From Tanypteryx hageni (Eukaryota; Arthropoda; Insecta; Odonata; Petaluridae), in the NCBI GenBank assembly GCA_028673005.1, contig CM054116.1:130797547-130861546 (forward strand): 64,000 bases of DNA. Direction: 5' to 3'. Below, one piece after another: positions 57,241-64,000 of this stretch; the first letter of the stretch is position 1; each line of letters begins with the position of its first letter. Made by a program: the position numbers and the translations under genes. The notes under the pieces are model-generated. The model was not told the origin of the DNA and did not search any database. It worked only from the letters and a program-made list of their open reading frames with translations.

Positions 57241-58080
57241 TATATTCTATTCATACCTGTATGTAAATCTTTCCTTTTCAACCGATTGCCATTTATATCT
57301 CTTTGATCAACTTACGGCCTTCGACACAAACCAGTTTGCAAGAAATTCATCGTTTAATTCTCTAGTTCTTCATAAATGTTTCATGATACGCTCCGGTTTT
57401 AGTAAGGGATTTTAGCGTCTTTGCATCTCAAAACCAAGGCCATCGGTTCGAATTCTGCAGCGGGAATACATATCTGCGTTTTTCTTTCTCTCTGTTTAAT
57501 AACTCCTTTTACAGGAAAAATGTGGGTGTCTGCAGAACCAATGAAAAATAGTTATGTAAATAGATGTATTTAAATTTAATTCTGGTACTTCCCTAAATAA
57601 AAAAATTCATTTCTATATATGACCGCATTGCGATATTTATGATGTGTTTTTGTCACCAAACGTTTGTTGAAGGTCAACAAATTAAAGACAAAAGTTTTAT
57701 AAACATCACGTAGATCGTTGATTTTAAATTTACGTTTCCGGAAAACTGTTTTATTCATACGCGTGTTAGATATACATTTCGTGGAGGTCATTCGGTATGA
57801 GACTGCGGGAGTACACAGAAGGTGGGAGATTTCAGATAATTATTGTAATAAAAAAATGAAAATTTAAAAAAATTATCCATTCTTCCACGTGAGTGTAACA
57901 CACGCCCTAGAAAATGCGGCAATATCGATCTTAAACATAGATATCGGAGACCGTGGAGGTTTATGGAGGCGTTGAGCTGCGCAATAAAAAAAATCCATTC
58001 GCTCATCATTGGAATATGAGAGACTGTAGTGGCAGAAGAATGCAATATATAATTAAAATGCTATATATTAAAAATCAATC
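57241..58080. other. AT-rich stretch, no gene seen
   Basis: A TCGGTTCGAATTC string at 57446 resembles a tRNA B box but no matching A box was convincing. Short minus-strand frames lack motifs. Confidence 0.45.
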
Positions 58081-58084
58081 GCCT

Positions 58085-58290
58085 ATTGCTCGAAGGGGTA
58101 GCTGACACGAATCCTACGAAATTATGATTTTTTCCGAGATCGTCCGGCTCCTTGTTTGTGAGGTTTGAGGAGATCGCGCAAATTCAGAATGGACATTAAG
58201 CAGTTGGCCCCTTGGTGTTTTTCGTAGAGCAGGCTAATGTCGGCACCGGGTTTCCCTCCTCCCTTGTGTGTGTTAGTCAAGTTGATGAAA
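58085..58290 (+). mobile_element. tRNA-derived SINE, copy 3 (head truncated)
   Basis: ATTTTTTCCGAGATCGTCCGG, GAGATCGCGCAAATTCAGAA and GAGCAGGCTAATGTCGGCAC match the SINE body at 44.2 kb in order. Only a remnant of the B box (CGAATCCT) remains at the left; the A box is gone. Confidence 0.72.
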
Positions 58291-59387
58291 TTTGGTGTTG
58301 GGAAGTTTTACTAAAATTCTCGATCTCAAAGGACGCATTTGGAAACTCTGTGTACTCCGACATGGAGAACACCTTTCCATATTTATTATTACGCGGATTC
58401 GGATATAACGCAAAGCAAAGTCTTTCAAAATATGTATGTGAATTTCTAGAAATATTATGACAAAAGTACATAGTAACTCCTGTAAGATAATAAGTGTGTG
58501 TGTACGTGCCGAGTGAAGCGAGGGTTTTCTAATTAACCTATTGATACATATTTTAAAATTAAAAATTACCGCAGAAAATCTATTTATTTTATCAAAATAA
58601 CTTAAAATTACTATTAATCAAAGAACAGCAATGATCAACGCATCTAATTTCATAAACATTTTTTTCTTTATTTACTGCAACTTTTGTGATTCTCTGTTTC
58701 CTTTTGCCTAAACTTATTTAACTATTTTCTTTGTGTTATATTCTTTGAAAAATTCCAAACCTATGGGTACCTAAAAAGGTTCAGCGACCAGGAAGTGCAA
58801 ATCTTCTTTATACCGCGGGTAAACCTATAACGCAGGTGTAAACATACCTCCCAAAACCCGCGTTATAACGGACTTTAGTGTATCTTCGTCTTTCCTCTAC
58901 GTATGGTTGTAATGGTGGGCAATGCAGAAGTCCTCGCTGGCCACCAAAACGTCTCGGCCGCCCGTCTCTTAGTTAGTTGTCTCCTCCCACCACCTCTCGC
59001 TCTGCCTTTTTCTTTGCTCTCTCCGCCCAACATTCGACACTGCCGCAGACGCGGAATGGACTCTCAAAGAATTGACCGTCGCCTTCATACGCGCTAATCT
59101 CCAATCGGCTGAGACCAATCTTGGAAGTAAAAGTTGTCCAATTATATTTTTTTTAATATTCGCTGGTCGTGGAAAAGGCGATCGGGGAATTCAACCCACT
59201 CGTATAAATGAGCACATAAACGCAAACATAAACACGCGAGCGTATCCACAGACACTCGTGCGAACGAGTTCGTTCCCGATTGCTCAAGAGGTAAGCCTGC
59301 CCTCTACAGTTTCCTCCCGCTAAACAAGACAATACGCCGATCTCATTCCCTTTCCAAAAATAATTCTAGTTCTTCCCCACATCATCC
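58291..59387. other. Unique stretch; possible transposon end near 58.87 kb
   Basis: CCCGCGTTATAACGGACTTT at 58857-58876, read on the minus strand, resembles a pogo/Tc1-like terminus, and a weak counterpart ACCGCGGGTAAACCTATAAC lies at 58812. Nothing else recognised. Confidence 0.35.
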
Positions 59388-59395
59388 GCATAGAT

Positions 59396-59884
59396 CAGGA
59401 GAGCCCAACATACGGCCCACGGGCCGGTTGCGGCCCTCTTATCAATTTCATGCGGCCCTCTTAGCAGTTTCATGCGGTCCACTAGCAGTGTTTCGAAGTT
59501 TTCAAAAAAATTTTAATTTTAATTTTGATTTACCCACCAAATGTTTTTTTATATCTAGCAAAACGTTTTAAAATATATAGCATGAAATTGAGACCAATTA
59601 ATAAATATTTATTAATTCAAATAAGTTATTTTTAACTTTGTTTTATATATTTTTAAAGGTATTTCTAAGATCTAATTTCATCATGATTCCCAATATTGTA
59701 ACGTTAACCCTAAAAATCAAATTTCAACTTGATTTTCATTCATATGGTGAGAAGGAATCTCAAGTTAACTTCCGATTTAACTTTAATCCAGTCCGCCTAA
59801 GCATTGACAATTTCCAATGCGGCCCACCGAAGGCTTCACTGCCACCAATGCGGCTCACCAAGTAAAAAAGGTTGCCCACCAATG
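59396..59884. mobile_element. hAT-type MITE, 489 bp
   Basis: The left end CAGGAGAGCCCAACATACGG and the right end, inward CATTGGTGGGCAACC, are hAT-like. Flanking octamers GCATAGAT and GCATAGAG match at 7 of 8 positions. GCGGCCC-rich strings lie near both ends and AT-rich sequence in the middle. Non-coding. Confidence 0.82.
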
Positions 59885-59892
59885 GCATAGAG

Positions 59893-60720
59893 CATTCAAC
59901 GCATTAGTGCTCTTAATTGTATCACTTTGCTGTGTTGCAGTGCCACCACTCACGTGCTTCCTTTCTGGGCTATGATTAATAATTCACATACTGCGCATTA
60001 CCACATCCAGAAATATTTAGTCGGGGAGGTACTCACGTGCGAACGGGGGAAGAGATTCAAGTCGATCTTTACTCCATTTCTCTTTTATTCAAAGCTAAAA
60101 GGAATCTCTGGAATTGCGTAATAATTACATGTTTCGTGTCACTGGTGCGAGCAGACATTTAAGAGAACGGAGAAATTTTAGAAATTTTTTATAATTTTTC
60201 GAAAAATCGGGCTGGAAATAAACTGTCGTAGCGTCTGTGTCCTGATGGCCACCTCCCCGATACGGCGTGCGATGTTTATATGTCACTTTATTGCGATTGT
60301 TTGCTGCACTATATTTACACAGCGCAGATCATTCATGTCTCGATTCGGGGCTATGAATTTTGGGTTCTCTCTCGTTTAGCAGTTTTTCCCGATAGATCGC
60401 GTTCTCTCTGGAAAGCGGAAATCAACGAACGACCTGTTACGCCGCTAATTATTCAAATCGAATGACAATGCCCTCTCGCGACCGAGACGTCGAATCCTCG
60501 ATTGTCATACCCCGTCAGTTTGCGCGGGTTATCGAGTTGTAAGTCTGCAGGGTGATTGTTTGCAGTCTCGCTTGGGAAAAAGTGAGGGTGAGGGGGGTTG
60601 CTTCTGATTGGATGGCATCGAATTGGGGTGTTGATTTTAGCGATGGAGCGTTGGCGGAGTTCGACGGTGTGTTGCGTGCGAGCAAAAGGTCAAACTTCGG
60701 GTGGGAGTGGGTTGAATCTC
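59893..60720. other. Unique stretch, no gene recognised
   Basis: Short plus-strand frames at 59927-60121, 60280-60465 and the beginning of 60552 have no motif. Confidence 0.5.
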
Positions 60721-60729
60721 AGCTAGATG

Positions 60730-61260
60730 GAGAGGCGGGGGCAGAAGAGGGGAAGGAGGCAGAGGAATGGGATGGGGCAGAGGAGGAGGGGTGGTATCAG
60801 AAGAGTGGGGTGAGGGCAAAAGAGTGGGGCGTAGGAAGAGAAGTGTGGTGGTGGCAGAAGAGTGGGGTGGGGGCAGAAGAGTAGGGCGGAGGCAGAGAAA
60901 AGCAGGGATGGGGAGGAGGAGTGGGGTATGGACAGAAGAGTGGAATAGGGGTAGAAGAGTGTGGTGGGGGCAGAAGAGTGGGTGGGGGCAGAAGAGTGGG
61001 TGGGGGCAGAAGAGTGGGTGGGGGCAGAAGAGTGGGTGGGGGCAGAGGAGTGGGTGGGGGCAGAAGAGTGGGTGGGGGCAGAGGAGTGGGTGGGGGCAGA
61101 AGAGTGGGTGGGGGCAGAGGAGTGGGGCGGAGGCAGAGGAGTGGGGCGGAGGCAGAGGAGTGGGGCGGCGGTAGAGGAGTGGGGCGGAGGCAGAGGAATG
61201 GGGTGGAGGCAGAGGAGTGGGGCGGATGCAGAGGAGAGGGCGGAGTTAGAGTACTGGTGC
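60730..61260. repeat. 18-bp minisatellite
   Basis: A unit AGTGGGTGGGGGCAGAAG is repeated about nine times at 60965-61120. On the right follows a variant, AGTGGGGCGGAGGCAGAGG-like, to about 61260, and on the left degenerate units to 60730. Because 18 is a multiple of 3, several frames on both strands stay open (for example GAEEWV repeats of 102-226 codons); none is a plausible protein. Confidence 0.92.
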
Positions 61261-63480
61261 TGGGGATGAGAGCGGGAAAAGGTCCCCGTGGGTCCCACGC
61301 GCTGGCAAGTGACATCGTAGGGTAAGATCGCCTCTGGACCTAATTCCCCCTCTCTATCAAATCTACATGCGCCCCATTCGTCGAGATTGATGAGTGACCG
61401 CAAGCGGCCTCCGCCGTCCCCGACCCAGGGCGTACCTGGTGCCGCACTCCTACCGTTGGAGCGTGATGTCGGAGCACGTTACGAAATCTACGATGATGCC
61501 GTCAATAAGCGTTGACTATAGGGACGGTGTAAAGAACCTCACAATTACACTCCAAATCTCCACCTTTTCAATATAACGTGAAAAGTTTGTTAGACCCGTT
61601 TTAGTTATTTCCCAGATTATTTTATATAAATAAAAATATTTCATCGAACTTTACTTTCATTGGATTGATTAAATTAATTTGCCATAGAAATAATTTAGTA
61701 AACACCAACAGTCATTAATAAAACCTTCGTTGTGAGCCTGTCTGTAGATTTGTAGAAATTACTTGAGTCGAAAGATCAAATAGAATTTACAAATATTTAG
61801 GAAGTAAGAGTTTTCACTGGTAATGCCTGGAGGTACGCACTTCATGTTTACCACTTTTTAGAATAAATGAAGAATTTCTCAGCAGATTATTATAAATCTC
61901 CGAAAAACGAGTAATTTGATTAGCAGATATTAAATTCGCTAGATTTATATAAATTGAATGGGAACTAGAGATATAAAGGTTTAAAAGTGAATTATTATGA
62001 GATTTTTATAAAAATAAATTTTATCGATTTCCAAAAAATTCTCATTTATTATACGCATCCAAATTTATATATTATAAACTTATTGGTCAGTTCATCCGGA
62101 AAGTCCGTTTAAGTATGCTAAAAAAGAAACAGATACCATTTGATACACTACCATTTAATCTTCTGAAAAAATTAAAAGAACGACGTTAAAAAAAAATACG
62201 TTATCACGATGTAGCTTGTTTTCGGGTTAATCACTGCGTTTATGCTTCATTGGCTCTATATTTTGCTTACATTAGCACTGACTTTTTCAACCGAAATGTC
62301 CTTCGTTGTGTCCTCTTGTTCTACATGCAAACAATGTCTCCACGTCCTTTTACGTTTTATTCGTTATAACGAGCTTCATCCTCGCGTCTTTTCACTTTTT
62401 GTCCGTTTTTGTTAGTGTGAACATGAAATAATCTCCTCTATATCATCTATAGCTTGCAACTGTCTTTTCTGTTTACATTTCACGGACGCTTGGCTATATC
62501 TATAGACTTTTTTATTATCCATGGGAAATAATAACTGGGCGATCAGCAATAAATACATGCTCCGCAATGCCGAAAAAATTCCATTGTTTCTTTTGGATGC
62601 CTCGGGCCTATTCTATTATGCAGCTTAACATGGAGTATCTGGTTTGTTCGGTGTAGCTTCTCTCGTTTCTTCCGACATTTCTGCCTGTGGCCAATCTTTT
62701 GCGTCGGGGAATAGGTCTCGAGTCTTTCGCATCGGTTACATCTCGGGGTTTAGCCGTATCCTTTCACCACACTTGTAATGCGTTGCATGGTACCGCGGAA
62801 GGCAATTATCCCTCGGCTGTTTCTGGGTTTACTTCAATATTTTCTTTTGGTTATTCTGTGAATTCAGCTTCTTTCATAGTCATTGCTAAGGAGCAAGTTG
62901 AGTAGGAAAACTTCTACGCTAGGTCAGAGAGTGTAGTGTATTGACGGCCGAATCCCTCTGTTGTGGATGCTAGCGAGATACTGCGTCTAGGTATAAGTTG
63001 GTATAAGCCTCCTTCAGATACACTCTCGCCAAGACCCGGTTTTCTTTTTATTAGGTCATGGTGCATTTTATCGAGTTTTGTTGGTTGCTTAGATGAATCA
63101 AAAATTCGCCGAATCTCTCAGTTGTGTTTGGTCTTATGACAAAGTTGCTGCACTGCGTGTAAAACAAAGCGCCAATAAGGGACCGACGCAGTGATTAACT
63201 CGAAAACAATCCACACCGCGGAACCTCGCTGAGGAAGCATTCAACCCAAACTCACTTTTACGTTGATAATTTGTCCGGAAATACTTTTGTATACCGACTA
63301 CAACATAAATGTCGAATATTTTATATTATACACATACTAGTGTTTTGATAACTTTTAAAAATGACGCGCATTTGACTGGAAATATTGCAGTAATTAATAT
63401 AAAAATGTTTCCAAAATTATCAGTAGATAAAGATCTTCTTTGTTTGGTCATGACTGTTTGAAAAATACAATCGAACGCGG
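61261..63480. other. Unique AT-rich stretch, no gene recognised
   Basis: Frames at 61394-61576 and 62687-62905 are short with no motif. No repeat ends found. Confidence 0.5.
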
Positions 63481-63484
63481 AAGA

Positions 63485-63712
63485 ATGAAATTGTTTTTGT
63501 TATTGCATTGTATACTTATTGCGATTAATTCATGTGAAGCACCGTTGATTTCAGATAGAGTATTTAATAAAGCAGAAACAATAACAGCACAACAAATGCA
63601 AATAACGACAAACATCAATGCACCGACAAAAAGCAATAGAAATAAAGAATTTATTAATGAAAACGCCGTCATATTCACATTTCTCCTTCAGAGTACAAAT
63701 TTCAACGACTAA
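63485..63712 (+). CDS. Candidate short secreted peptide or first exon (weak)
   Basis: From the ATG at 63485 the frame gives 75 residues starting MKLFLLLHCILIAINSCEA, a textbook-like signal peptide (Lys, hydrophobic core, small residues before a cleavage site). After it comes a polar Asn/Thr-rich segment (VFNKAETITAQQMQITTNIN). An upstream in-frame ATG at 63440 would add 15 residues and hide the signal, so 63485 is preferred. There is no homologue I recognise, no clear promoter, and such a frame can arise by chance in AT-rich DNA. It could be a first exon with a donor inside the frame. Confidence 0.22.
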   Translation: MKLFLLLHCILIAINSCEAPLISDRVFNKAETITAQQMQITTNINAPTKSNRNKEFINENAVIFTFLLQSTNFND

Positions 63713-64000
63713 ATGGATCGTCGTAACAAGTAGTTAATGACATTTGATTAGCGTCCGTCAAACTGAAAATTTGAATTGAGTGAAATACCGAGACTGCTGC
63801 CCCGCTCGCTGTTTTTGCTCTCTGCTTCTTTTCATTCCGTTCCCTTTCTCCCCTTCTCTCTTCCTCGCACACAATCACCTCTCTGCCCAGCTTTATCCGT
63901 TTGGATCCCCGCCGTTCCCTTCTGGCCCTCCTTTTTCTTCGTTTCACATCTTGGTTTCACCTTCCAATGTTACCTTTCGCTCACTCCGGTCTCCTCCTGT
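63713..64000. other. CT-rich right edge, no gene seen
   Basis: Moderately pyrimidine-rich sequence around 63830-63960; the minus-strand 81-codon frame is compositional. Confidence 0.55.

Noticed and set aside
60552..61403. Repetitive frames such as GAEEWV and SSAPTH peptides
   Set aside because: By-products of the 18-bp minisatellite; several frames are open at once and none has a unique region or a domain.
1..64000. A new defence, toxin or biosynthetic gene system
   Set aside because: No clustered host genes are present; every recognised protein segment belongs to a decayed transposable element.

Overview
This looks like a non-genic stretch of a metazoan genome, most likely an arthropod. 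It is AT-rich, has no bacterial-style gene packing, and its only recognisable proteins belong to eukaryotic transposable elements: CR1-group LINEs with an esterase-type ORF1, a Penelope-like element with a GIY-YIG endonuclease, a mariner, and hAT elements. I could not narrow the organism further. I recognised no conserved host protein-coding gene. One short secreted-type reading frame near the right end (63485-63712) is the only host-gene candidate, and it is weak.

Left part (1-15 kb): a Penelope-like element fragment on the minus strand, followed by four copies of an inverted block and (TA)n tracts (1-1585); AT-rich unique DNA; a large purine/pyrimidine low-complexity block (3.6-5.3 kb); a 3' scrap of a CR1-group LINE (5.56-6.03 kb); then a nested complex at 7.9-10.9 kb, in which a decayed mariner and a Tc1-type foldback element with roughly 500-bp arms sit side by side between two inverted arms of a third repeat. 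A badly decayed minus-strand LINE reverse transcriptase fills 11.1-12.8 kb, and pyrimidine-rich tracts follow.

Middle (15-34 kb): mostly AT-rich unique sequence. It holds two abutting hAT-type non-autonomous elements that share one target (three copies of CTCTAAAG, 18067-20103), a small hAT MITE with perfect 8-bp target duplications (21749-22070), a near-perfect palindrome (about 27910-28030), scraps of DDE transposases (26.28 and 30.46 kb) and a pair of diverged direct repeats (33.1 and 33.9 kb).

Right part (34-64 kb): two plus-strand copies of one CR1-group LINE (34797-37675 and about 40440-44217), and a third, minus-strand copy (53.66-55.16 kb) whose reverse transcriptase is cut off by a GA-rich array. 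The second LINE and an abutting SINE lie inside what appears to be a 6.8-kb hAT (38340-45138) carrying a recognisable transposase C-terminus. Three copies of one SINE family, four more hAT-type elements or ends, an inverted-repeat element at 50 kb, and an 18-bp minisatellite at 60.8-61.26 kb complete the picture.

The elements are not a co-operating system. They record successive insertions, and all coding copies carry stops, frameshifts or deletions. The most informative signals are a patch of near identity shared by two otherwise diverged LINE copies (including a shared frameshift), the triple target-site duplication, the nested foldback complex, and a short repeat unit containing CAGGGACC shared by two distant loci. 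I found no convincing new defence, biosynthetic or regulatory system. Identities quoted are hand alignments.
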